DNA from: Candidatus Hydrogenedentota bacterium
GTDB taxonomy: Bacteria; Hydrogenedentota; Hydrogenedentia; Hydrogenedentales; SLHB01
DNA length: 7,340 nucleotides
NCBI GenBank assembly: GCA_003557825.1
Contig: PWNM01000605.1
Location: 1 to 7,340, forward strand
Direction: 5' to 3'
The notes under the pieces are model-generated. The model had not been told where the DNA came from. It worked only from the letters and a program-made list of their open reading frames with translations, and did not search any database. This document shows, piece by piece, positions 1 through 6,203 of this stretch. The position numbers and the translations under genes are program-made. Within the stretch, counting starts at the first letter, position 1. The number at the start of each line of letters is the position of its first letter.

Positions 1-1253
1 CGGACGATGTCCAGATGACCGGGCTGGAGGAAGTGGATGGGTTCGAGCACGCCGAATCCGATAAGGGGATGGCGGCGAATCAGCAGCCACTCGTCGTTTT
101 CGAGCCGTGCCGGTTTATTGAGCACGCCATCGGGAATGCCCACCTTGCCGATATCGTGAAACGCCGCGCCGATGCGCAACACATCGATGTCTTGCTGCGG
201 CATGTCCAGGCGACGGGCGATGGCAACGGCGATGTCCCGGACCCGCTGACTGTGGAACTGGGTATAGGGGTCCCGGGCCTCGAGAAGCAGCGCCATGGAT
301 TCGACCGTGGACAGATGAGACGCCTCGACATCGTAAATGAGCCGCACGTTTTGTAGGGCCGCAGCGGCGTGGTTCGCCATGATACTGAGGGTCTTCAGGT
401 CGCTCTCGGTAAACTGTCCACCGGCTTGTTTCTGGCTCACGTTGAGCACAGCCAAGGCATTGCCATTGACTTGGCTCTCGCGGTCGATATGTCGGTCATT
501 CGAGATTTTGCGCTCGAGGGGTACCGAAATAAACGACTGGTCGCTAAGATGCCGGCTCATTTCCGCCACTTCAGGGCGCTGGGCCAAGTCTTCGACGAGG
601 AGCGGCTTGGCGTTTTGCGCCACCCATCCGGCGATGGTACGGGTCGTCTCGACTTGTTGGCCGACCACATCATCGGGCAAGCCGACGCTGGCGCGGATCT
701 CCATAATCCGGCCATCTTCCGTGGCCACCATGAGCGAACCGCGGGTCGCGTTCACCCGTTCCAGGGCCGCCCGAAGCACAAAGTCGAGGAGATGTTGTTC
801 ATCGTGAATGGTGGCGATGCGCTCGCTGATGTTGAACAGCTCGGTAAGCTCGAGTAGCCGGGCGTTTTCGTTCATCAACCGGTGGCGTTCCATGGCATTC
901 GAAATCGCCAGTTTGACTTCGCTCAGGCTAAACGGTTTGAGAACGTAATCGTAGGCCCCTTCTTTTACGGCGGCCCGGGCGCTATCGAGGGTGGCATAGG
1001 CGGTCATGACGATGGGGATAAGGGACGGCCGAACTTTGCGCGATTCCTGCAGCAGTTTTATACCGTCCATCTCGGGCATCATGATGTCGGTCAACAGCAA
1101 CACAATGTCGTCGGATGCCGCGAGCTCTTGAAGCGCAGCCTTGCCCCCAGGCGCCGTAACAACCGAATACCCTTCATCGGTCAGCACTTCGTGGAGGAGA
1201 TCCCGGATAACCGGTTCGTCGTCCACCACGAGAATCTTGCTGGTTTGGCTCAT
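1..1253 (-). CDS. Response regulator REC-GAF-HD-GYP, probable cyclic-di-GMP phosphodiesterase (C-terminus beyond window)
   Basis: The reading frame runs from ATG at 1253 to the left edge without a stop (417 full codons), so the gene is partial. Residues 1-120 form a receiver domain: acidic pair Asp11/Asp12, phospho-acceptor Asp56 in the TDIMMPEMDG context, Thr84 and Lys106 followed by Pro-Phe. A helical linker leads to a GAF domain (about 140-305), a likely small-ligand or dimerisation sensor. From about 313 an HD-GYP hydrolase domain begins, with His334 (HSQRV), the His366-Asp367 pair (FHDIGKVGIPD) and His395. The HHExxDGxGYP segment expected next lies outside the window. Family knowledge: HD-GYP proteins hydrolyse c-di-GMP, so phosphorylation by an unseen histidine kinase probably controls cytoplasmic c-di-GMP. 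The start is preceded only by a weak purine-rich stretch. The gene lies 100 nt after argH and may have its own promoter. Domain assignment is secure; enzymatic activity is inferred. Confidence 0.95.
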   Translation of the reverse strand, partial: MSQTSKILVVDDEPVIRDLLHEVLTDEGYSVVTAPGGKAALQELAASDDIVLLLTDIMMPEMDGIKLLQESRKVRPSLIPIVMTAYATLDSARAAVKEGAYDYVLKPFSLSEVKLAISNAMERHRLMNENARLLELTELFNISERIATIHDEQHLLDFVLRAALERVNATRGSLMVATEDGRIMEIRASVGLPDDVVGQQVETTRTIAGWVAQNAKPLLVEDLAQRPEVAEMSRHLSDQSFISVPLERKISNDRHIDRESQVNGNALAVLNVSQKQAGGQFTESDLKTLSIMANHAAAALQNVRLIYDVEASHLSTVESMALLLEARDPYTQFHSQRVRDIAVAIARRLDMPQQDIDVLRIGAAFHDIGKVGIPDGVLNKPARLENDEWLLIRRHPLIGFGVLEPIHFLQPGHLDIV

Positions 1254-1280
1254 TATTCCGTGTCCCACCCTCGTCAGCTT

Positions 1281-1340
1281 CTACCTATAAGCATACCATA
1301 AGTTGGCTATGCCGGGGGAAACACCAAACAGACTCCGCAT
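1281..1340 (-). CDS. Possible 19-aa small ORF between argH and the response regulator gene
   Basis: The ATG at 1340 lies 13 nt after the argH stop. It is preceded by GGAGG with a 7-nt spacer, a better ribosome binding site than that of the following response regulator gene. The frame gives a 19-residue peptide beginning MRSLFGVSP and ending NLWYAYR, then TAG. I recognise no family. It could be a leader peptide, a translational relay to the next gene, or chance: the 3' half overlaps the candidate -10 box at 1290-1295, so the two readings compete. There is no run of one amino acid that would suggest a classical attenuation leader. Confidence 0.25.
   Translation of the reverse strand: MRSLFGVSPGIANLWYAYR
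1290..1295 (-). promoter_or_regulatory. Candidate -10 box upstream of the response regulator gene
   Basis: On the minus strand the sequence is TG-G-TATGCT, a hexamer with 4 of 6 matches to TATAAT plus an extended -10 TG. It ends 36 nt before the ATG at 1253. No good TTGACA-like -35 is found at 16-18 nt. A TTTCC lies 21 nt upstream, at the same distance as in the metG upstream region. The main support is that the identical hexamer occurs in the other two long intergenic gaps. Confidence 0.4.
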
Positions 1341-1353
1341 ATTGCGCCCTCCC

Positions 1354-2727
1354 CTATTCCAGTTTTTTTCGAGCTGCTTTGAGCGCATCTCGAACCCGGT
1401 TGGGGGCGGTTCCGCCCGGATTGTCCCGACGGGCCAGCACACTATCCAGCCTAAGCTGATCATGTATGTCCGCCTCGATGGCCGGCGCAAATTGGCGAAA
1501 CTCATCGAGCGTCAGCTCGGGCAGCCGTTTGCCCCGCTCAACACAATAGCGCACCATGGCGCCGACCATACCATGGGCCTCGCGGAAGGGTACGCCTTTG
1601 CCCACCAGGTAATCCGCAATGTCCGTCGCCTCGAGGAATCCGTCCTTCGCCGCCTCGGCCATCCGGTCGGCATGGACCTTGATCGTCGGGATCATGCCCG
1701 CCACGACGGTCAAACAGGCCTCGATGGTAAGGGCCGTGTCGAATACAGGCTCCTTGTCTTCCTGCAAGTCCCGGTTATAGGTCATGGGCAGCCCCTTCAT
1801 GAGGGTCAAAAGGCCCGTCAGGGCGCCATAGACCCGACCCGTTTTCCCCCGGACCAATTCGGCCACGTCGGGGTTCTTTTTTTGTGGCATGATGCTGGAG
1901 CCCGTGGTAAACGCATCGCCGATTTCGATGAAGTTATAGGCCGGGGCCAACCACAAAATCAGCTCCTCACACAACCGGGACAGGTGCATCATGGTTATCG
2001 CCGCATTCGAGCAAAACTCGATAAGGTAGTCTCGATCGGCTACGGCATCCATGCTGTTGGCCGTGATACCGTCGAATCCAAGGGCCTGCGCCACCCGCAC
2101 CCGGTCGATAGGGTAGGGCGTACCGGCCAGGGCCGCAGATCCCAAGGGCAATACATTCACCCGCTTCCGCAGGTCGGCGAAACGTTCGGCGTCCCGTCCA
2201 AACATCTCGACATAGGCCAGCATGTGATGGGCCAACAGGACCGGCTGGGCATGTTGCAGGTGGGTACAGCCGGGCAAGACGACATCGATATGGGCCTCGG
2301 CAAAGTCAATAAACGCCCCGCACAGGTCTCGCAAACAGCCGATGATGGCATCAACGCGATCCCGGGCCCAGAGACGGATGTCCGTGGCGATCTGGTCGTT
2401 GCGGCTACGGCCCGTATGGAGCCGTTTGCCCGCGTCGCCTATCCGTTCCACCAAAGCCGCTTCGATGTTGGTATGCACGTCCTCGAGGGCCGGGTCCCAT
2501 GTGAAGTCGCCGGCCTCGATGCGCGTACGTATCTCGTTGAGCCCCTGCACGATAGCGGCCACGTCGGCCTCGGTCAGTATGCCCTGAGCGCCCAGCATTT
2601 CGGCATGGGCGATGCTCCCCTGGATATCGTACAGTGCGAGTTGGGAATCAAAGGACACCGACTCGGTAAAGGCCTCGACCAGCGCATCGGTCTGTCCCTC
2701 GAACCGTCCTCCCCACAGTTTACTCAT
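1354..2727 (-). CDS. argH: Argininosuccinate lyase
   Basis: ArgH catalyses the last step of arginine biosynthesis, splitting argininosuccinate into arginine and fumarate in the cytosol, as a homotetramer of the fumarase/aspartase superfamily. The product is 457 aa, the length I recall for E. coli ArgH, and begins MSKLWGGRF like its relatives. Conserved parts visible: HTGRSRNDQ at 104-112, the PGCTHLQHAQP region with Thr155-His156, and the superfamily signature GSSIMPQKKNPD at 276-287. The catalytic serine is most likely Ser277, the first of the pair, on the mobile loop. The frame is open 15 codons further upstream, but the ATG at 2727 is chosen because GGAAGGA lies 9 nt before it and the homologous N-terminus starts here. 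It follows metG by 22 nt and is probably co-transcribed with it. argG is not in the window. The gene looks intact. Confidence 0.98.
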   Translation of the reverse strand: MSKLWGGRFEGQTDALVEAFTESVSFDSQLALYDIQGSIAHAEMLGAQGILTEADVAAIVQGLNEIRTRIEAGDFTWDPALEDVHTNIEAALVERIGDAGKRLHTGRSRNDQIATDIRLWARDRVDAIIGCLRDLCGAFIDFAEAHIDVVLPGCTHLQHAQPVLLAHHMLAYVEMFGRDAERFADLRKRVNVLPLGSAALAGTPYPIDRVRVAQALGFDGITANSMDAVADRDYLIEFCSNAAITMMHLSRLCEELILWLAPAYNFIEIGDAFTTGSSIMPQKKNPDVAELVRGKTGRVYGALTGLLTLMKGLPMTYNRDLQEDKEPVFDTALTIEACLTVVAGMIPTIKVHADRMAEAAKDGFLEATDIADYLVGKGVPFREAHGMVGAMVRYCVERGKRLPELTLDEFRQFAPAIEADIHDQLRLDSVLARRDNPGGTAPNRVRDALKAARKKLE

Positions 2728-2736
2728 GGCGCGTCG

Positions 2737-2743
2737 TCCTTCC
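2737..2743 (-). promoter_or_regulatory. Ribosome binding site of argH
   Basis: GGAAGGA lies in the 22-nt gap between the metG stop and the argH ATG, with 9 nt from its AAGGA core to the start. It decides the argH start at 2727 against the upstream in-frame ATG at 2772, which would lie inside metG and carry extra residues not seen in the family. Confidence 0.75.
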
Positions 2744-2749
2744 GACCGG

Positions 2750-4492
2750 TCACAACGCCTCGCCACGGGCATGCCGTTCGGCGATCTCGGCGACGTAGTC
2801 TTTATCTAGTTTCGGGAACAACACCACCGGCGGTTGCAGGGGTGTCCCGGCGGGCAAGGGGGTCTTGGCGGCGTCCCAACTGTCCGGACCGCCATCGGGA
2901 CCGCCCACGAATACTTCGATACCCAAGGTTTCGGCCAGTTTGGCCGCGCCATCGGGTACAAAAGGAGCCATGGCCGCGCACAGCACCCGCACTACTTGAC
3001 AACACACATACAACGTCGTGGCCGTTCGTTCGCGGTCGGTCTTTCGGGTCACCCAGGGCTGTTTTGTGTCGAAATACTGGTTTGCCCTCCGGCCCATTTC
3101 GATGAACCTTTCGACGGCCAGGCGGAACCGGAACTGGTCGAAGGCCTGAGCGATACCGTCGAGCTGTTCGGGCAGACTATCCAGCAGCGCCTGGTCCTCG
3201 GCATCGAAGGGACCCGGTTCGGGAACAACCCCGTCGAAGTTTTTCACAGTCATGGTGAGCGACCGATGGACAAAATTGCCGACCACATCGCATAATTCGC
3301 CGTTATAGCGATTCAGAAACTCGTCCCAGCTAAAGGCGGCGTCCCGCGATTCGGGCATGATGGCGCAGAGGTAATACCGCAGGGCGTCTCGGCTGAACCG
3401 CGTGAGGAAGTCGCGCACGCTGATCATGTTGCCCTTTGATTTCGAGCCTTTCTCGGCCTTGCCCGTCATGCGGTTCAGGATATTCAGGTATTCGTTGCCC
3501 ACCACGTTGTCGGCGACGATAAAATCTCCCTGGCCCATGAGCATGGCCGGGAAAATGACGGCATGGAAGGGGATGTTGTCCTTCCCGATAAAGTGGACCA
3601 GCCGGGTGCTCGGGTCTTTCCACCACGTCTCCCAGGCCGCGGCGTCGTCTTTCGCTTCCACGCCCCATTGCCGGGTATTGGTCACATAGCCGATGGGCGC
3701 GTCGAACCACACGTAGATGCGTTTGTTCTGCGCTTCGGGATCGTCTACGGGTACGGGAATGCCCCAGTCCGTGTCGCGGGTGATGCACCGGTCCCGCAAG
3801 TCATCGACCCAGCCGTAGGCGATGCCGCGCACATTGGCCCGCCAATCGGGATGGCTGTCGAGCCAGGCTTTCAGATCGTCCTTGAAATCCCGCAGTTTCA
3901 GAAACCAGTGGGCAGACGGCTTCAGAATGGGCCTCGAGGTGTCGCCGGGAATGTTCGCCCGGGGCTCAATCAGTTCCTCGGCGGCATACTGGGCGCCGCA
4001 GTTTTCGCATTCATCGCCGTTGGCGTCCTCGTAACCGCATCGCGGGCAGGTCCCCTTCACATACCGGTCGGGCAAGTACATATCCGACTGCTCGGAATAC
4101 CACAGGACCATCTCTTGCCGCTCGATATGGCCGCCTGCGTCGAGGGCCCGGAAAAACCGTTGTGTCGTATCGGCGTGCAGGTCCCATATGGTGCGACCAT
4201 AAAGGTCATAGGAAATGCCCAGATCGGCAAAGGCCTCGGCATTGGCTTCATGATATCGGTCGACCACGTCCTTGGGCGAAGACCCCTCTTTAAGGGCAGT
4301 CAACGTTACCGGAACGCCGTGTTCGTCGGAGCCGCCGATATACAATACCGGCTTGCCCTTGAGCCGTAAATACCGCACGTAGATGTCCGCGGGTAAATAG
4401 GCCCCGGCAATGTGGCCCAAGTGGATATGGCCGTTGGCATAGGGCAACGCCGACGTAACCAAGGTCCGCGTGAACTTCGCGTCTGCATTCAT
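2750..4492 (-). CDS. metG: Methionyl-tRNA synthetase (short form, no C-terminal tRNA-binding domain)
   Basis: MetRS charges tRNA-Met with methionine using ATP. The 580-aa protein shows the class I Rossmann fold start with PYANGHIHLGH (HIGH motif at 24-27), a connective-peptide zinc knuckle with Cys149, Cys152, Cys162 and Cys165 in the same spacing as E. coli MetRS, and a KMSKS-type loop reading KGSKS at 348-352. The helical anticodon-binding domain follows (about 390-540), and the protein ends shortly after the LFPKLDKD motif near 558-565. E. coli MetRS is nearly 100 residues longer because of an EMAP/Trbp111-like dimerisation and tRNA-binding domain; that part is absent here, a variation known in many bacteria. 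The start at 4492 is preceded by GGAG at a rather long 10 nt. The gene heads a probable metG-argH operon, with a 148-nt upstream region carrying a candidate promoter and inverted repeats. Confidence 0.98.
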   Translation of the reverse strand: MNADAKFTRTLVTSALPYANGHIHLGHIAGAYLPADIYVRYLRLKGKPVLYIGGSDEHGVPVTLTALKEGSSPKDVVDRYHEANAEAFADLGISYDLYGRTIWDLHADTTQRFFRALDAGGHIERQEMVLWYSEQSDMYLPDRYVKGTCPRCGYEDANGDECENCGAQYAAEELIEPRANIPGDTSRPILKPSAHWFLKLRDFKDDLKAWLDSHPDWRANVRGIAYGWVDDLRDRCITRDTDWGIPVPVDDPEAQNKRIYVWFDAPIGYVTNTRQWGVEAKDDAAAWETWWKDPSTRLVHFIGKDNIPFHAVIFPAMLMGQGDFIVADNVVGNEYLNILNRMTGKAEKGSKSKGNMISVRDFLTRFSRDALRYYLCAIMPESRDAAFSWDEFLNRYNGELCDVVGNFVHRSLTMTVKNFDGVVPEPGPFDAEDQALLDSLPEQLDGIAQAFDQFRFRLAVERFIEMGRRANQYFDTKQPWVTRKTDRERTATTLYVCCQVVRVLCAAMAPFVPDGAAKLAETLGIEVFVGGPDGGPDSWDAAKTPLPAGTPLQPPVVLFPKLDKDYVAEIAERHARGEAL

Positions 4493-4502
4493 GTAGACAA
4501 CA

Positions 4503-4506
4503 CTCC
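4503..4506 (-). promoter_or_regulatory. Ribosome binding site of metG (weak, long spacer)
   Basis: GGAG with a 10-nt spacer before the ATG at 4492. It is the only purine-rich candidate near that start. The ATG upstream at about 4515 is in another frame and is not the metG start. Confidence 0.5.
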
Positions 4507-4522
4507 AATTCCATGGTACTCC

Positions 4523-4542
4523 GACAGCCCGCTGTCATGACA
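4523..4542 (-). repeat. Two overlapping inverted repeats in the metG leader
   Basis: Read on the plus strand, 4523-4536 is GACAGC-CC-GCTGTC (6-bp arms) and 4533-4542 is the perfect palindrome TGTCATGACA; the two share TGTC. A further small palindrome, CCTG-A-CAGG, lies at 4566-4574. The pair sits 31-50 nt before the metG start and downstream of the candidate -10 box. It could be an operator, or in RNA a stem of five or six pairs with a four-base loop. There is no U-tract after it, so it is not an intrinsic terminator. No known regulator is recognised. Confidence 0.35.
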
Positions 4543-4607
4543 ACCAAGGGGTGCGAACTCGAAAACCTGACAGGAAACCGCCCGAATCTGTATTCATGCG
4601 ATAGGGT

Positions 4608-4613
4608 AGCATA
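4608..4613 (-). promoter_or_regulatory. Candidate -10 box upstream of metG
   Basis: TATGCT on the minus strand, 115 nt before the metG ATG, which would leave a 5' leader of roughly 100 nt containing the inverted repeats at 4523-4542. No TTGACA-like -35 is visible at standard distance; a TTTCC lies 21 nt upstream, close to the trkH stop codon. Support comes from the same hexamer in the other two long gaps. Confidence 0.4.
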
Positions 4614-4640
4614 TTTCAGGCATATGGGGCATCCGGAAAG

Positions 4641-6131
4641 CTATCGATAGCGCCAGAATCCGGGCGTGAGCAACGTAAACAGCGTGAAGAGTTCCAGTCG
4701 TCCCAGAACCATGCATACCATGAGCGTCAGCAATCCACCGTTGGGGATGATGGCGAAGCTTTCTTTGGCTCCGACCAACTCAAGCCCTGGACCAGTGTTA
4801 CTCATACAGGCGGCCACAGCTGACAAGGCAGACTCGAAGGGTAACCCCCACAGGGACATAAGTAGGGAAAATCCGCCCAGCGTGAGCGCGTATGCCCCAA
4901 CAAACGTGAGCACTTCGCGCTGGGTTTCGGCGGACATAACGTCGTCCCCCACGCGCACCGCCCTGACCAGTTTGGGGGAGAATGTATGCTCGATGCGATG
5001 GTAGAGCATCTTGAGCAAGGCCATAAACCGGACAATCTTGATGCCGCCCGAGGTCGAACCAGCACTTCCGCCAATACACATGATTACCACCAGGGTCATG
5101 CGCGAGAAAAAGGGCCATGCATCTGAGTCAACCGTAACGAAACCCGTATTGGTTTGGATAGACGTAACGGTGAATACTGCACCCCGAAAGGAGGAACCAA
5201 GAGCCGGCATTTCATCAAGATCCCCATTACCTCCGAGGGGTGCGCCGCCCAATAACCCCGCCACGTTGAAGGTGACCAGCATGATGGTGATGAAAAGTAT
5301 CGCCAGGTACAGCCGCCATTCGGCGTCGCTGAGAGCCATACGCCACCTTCTGCCCATGATGGCGAAGTACAAAGCGAAACTGGTACCCCCGGCGATCATA
5401 AATACGATACAGATAATTTCTACAGCGATGCTGTCGAAGGCCGCGATACTGAGGTTTTTCGTCGAAAAACCGCCGGTGGCCAGTGTGGCGAAGGTATGGC
5501 ACAGGGCATCGAAAACGTCCATCTTCCCCGTGAGACGCAGGGCGATGGTCTGGATAATCGTCAAGGTAAGATAGATGGCAAAGAGTGTTTTCGCGGTTTC
5601 GCGCACACGAGGACGGAGTATTTTGGGGTTGGGTCCCGAAGCTTCCGATTTCATCAGTTGCTTTCCCCCGGCGCCCAACGTCGGCAACACAGCCAGGAAC
5701 ATCACAACGATACCAATGCCCCCTAACCAATGCGTCAAAGAACGCCAAAACAAGATACTTCGAGGAAGAGATTCGATGTCGTCTAGGATGGTCGAGCCGG
5801 TGGTGGTAAACCCGGAAAAGCTTTCAAAAAAGGCATGGACCCCGGTAATGGTACCGGTAAGAATAAAAGGGAACGCACCCAGGAATCCGGCCAATAACCA
5901 GCTGAAGACCACCACACAAAGCGCTTCTCGTTGCATGAAGCGCTCCGATGCATTCCTGCCGGCAAGGTACAGGGCAAATCCGACACCCCATGCCAATGCT
6001 GTGGCAATGAGGATGCCGGGAATCATCTTCCATTCATGGTAGATCAACGCCCAGATCACGGAGGGAAGAAACATTGCCCCCACTGCGAACGCCATATAAC
6101 CCAATAGGCGGGCGACCAAGCCGATGTTCAT
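4641..6131 (-). CDS. trkH: TrkH-type potassium uptake membrane subunit
   Basis: The 496-aa integral membrane protein belongs to the Trk/Ktr/HKT superfamily, which moves K+ into the cell and usually works with a cytoplasmic NAD/ATP-binding TrkA or KtrA partner, absent here. It is made of hydrophobic segments throughout. The four pore-loop filter segments carry their glycines: TTTGST (Gly112), LATGGFST (Gly220/221), QTNTGFVT (Gly330) and MSNTGPG (Gly447). The C-terminus has the typical GRLELFTLF followed by a short cytoplasmic tail. The presence of the two extra N-terminal helices and the length (E. coli TrkH is about 480 aa) favour TrkH/TrkG over KtrB. The start at 6131 is chosen because GGAGG lies 6 nt before it; the in-frame ATG at 6170 would put this site inside the coding sequence. 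It follows the dehydratase gene by 72 nt and ends 148 nt before metG. Confidence 0.96.
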   Translation of the reverse strand: MNIGLVARLLGYMAFAVGAMFLPSVIWALIYHEWKMIPGILIATALAWGVGFALYLAGRNASERFMQREALCVVVFSWLLAGFLGAFPFILTGTITGVHAFFESFSGFTTTGSTILDDIESLPRSILFWRSLTHWLGGIGIVVMFLAVLPTLGAGGKQLMKSEASGPNPKILRPRVRETAKTLFAIYLTLTIIQTIALRLTGKMDVFDALCHTFATLATGGFSTKNLSIAAFDSIAVEIICIVFMIAGGTSFALYFAIMGRRWRMALSDAEWRLYLAILFITIMLVTFNVAGLLGGAPLGGNGDLDEMPALGSSFRGAVFTVTSIQTNTGFVTVDSDAWPFFSRMTLVVIMCIGGSAGSTSGGIKIVRFMALLKMLYHRIEHTFSPKLVRAVRVGDDVMSAETQREVLTFVGAYALTLGGFSLLMSLWGLPFESALSAVAACMSNTGPGLELVGAKESFAIIPNGGLLTLMVCMVLGRLELFTLFTLLTPGFWRYR

Positions 6132-6137
6132 AGAATT

Positions 6138-6142
6138 CCTCC
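6138..6142 (-). promoter_or_regulatory. Ribosome binding site of trkH
   Basis: A perfect GGAGG with a 6-nt spacer (AATTCT) before the ATG at 6131. It is the clearest Shine-Dalgarno site in the window and settles the trkH start against in-frame ATGs at 6170 and 6164. Confidence 0.85.
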
Positions 6143-6159
6143 AAAGGGAAAAACGGCTT

Positions 6160-6190
6160 AGCATAGACAATGGACTGGGGTAGGGTTCAA
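6160..6190 (-). promoter_or_regulatory. Candidate promoter upstream of trkH
   Basis: On the minus strand TTGAAC (6190-6185) is followed after 19 nt by TATGCT (6165-6160), which ends 28 nt before the trkH ATG. The -35 matches TTGACA at 4 of 6 positions (5 if the last A/C pair is shifted, which I do not count). The spacer is two bases longer than ideal. It would give trkH its own transcript starting in the 72-nt gap after the dehydratase gene. Confidence 0.4.
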
Positions 6191-6203
6191 CTTTTACTAG
6201 CCA

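Noticed and set aside
1291..1312. Imperfect inverted repeat GCATA...TATGC in the argH to response regulator gap
   Set aside because: Only the outer five pairs and one or two inner ones match over 22 bp; it is mostly explained by the TATGCT box itself.
1254..1353. Intrinsic terminator after argH
   Set aside because: No GC-rich stem followed by a T-run on the minus strand is present here, nor in the gaps at 4493-4640 and 6132-6203.
1303..3105. A 600-codon open frame on the plus strand opposite argH and the end of metG
   Set aside because: It is antisense to two unmistakable genes and spans their junction. The translation is rich in Gly, His, Arg and Pro with no recognisable domain, as expected from the complement of GC-rich codons.
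4493..4640. Riboswitch or T-box upstream of metG
   Set aside because: I see no T-box sequence, specifier stem or SAM-riboswitch core; the leader is short and has only the small inverted repeats.
4640..4651. Perfect 12-bp palindrome GCTATCGATAGC across the trkH stop codon
   Set aside because: A palindrome of this size is expected about once or twice by chance in a window this long, and there is no T-tract to make it a terminator.
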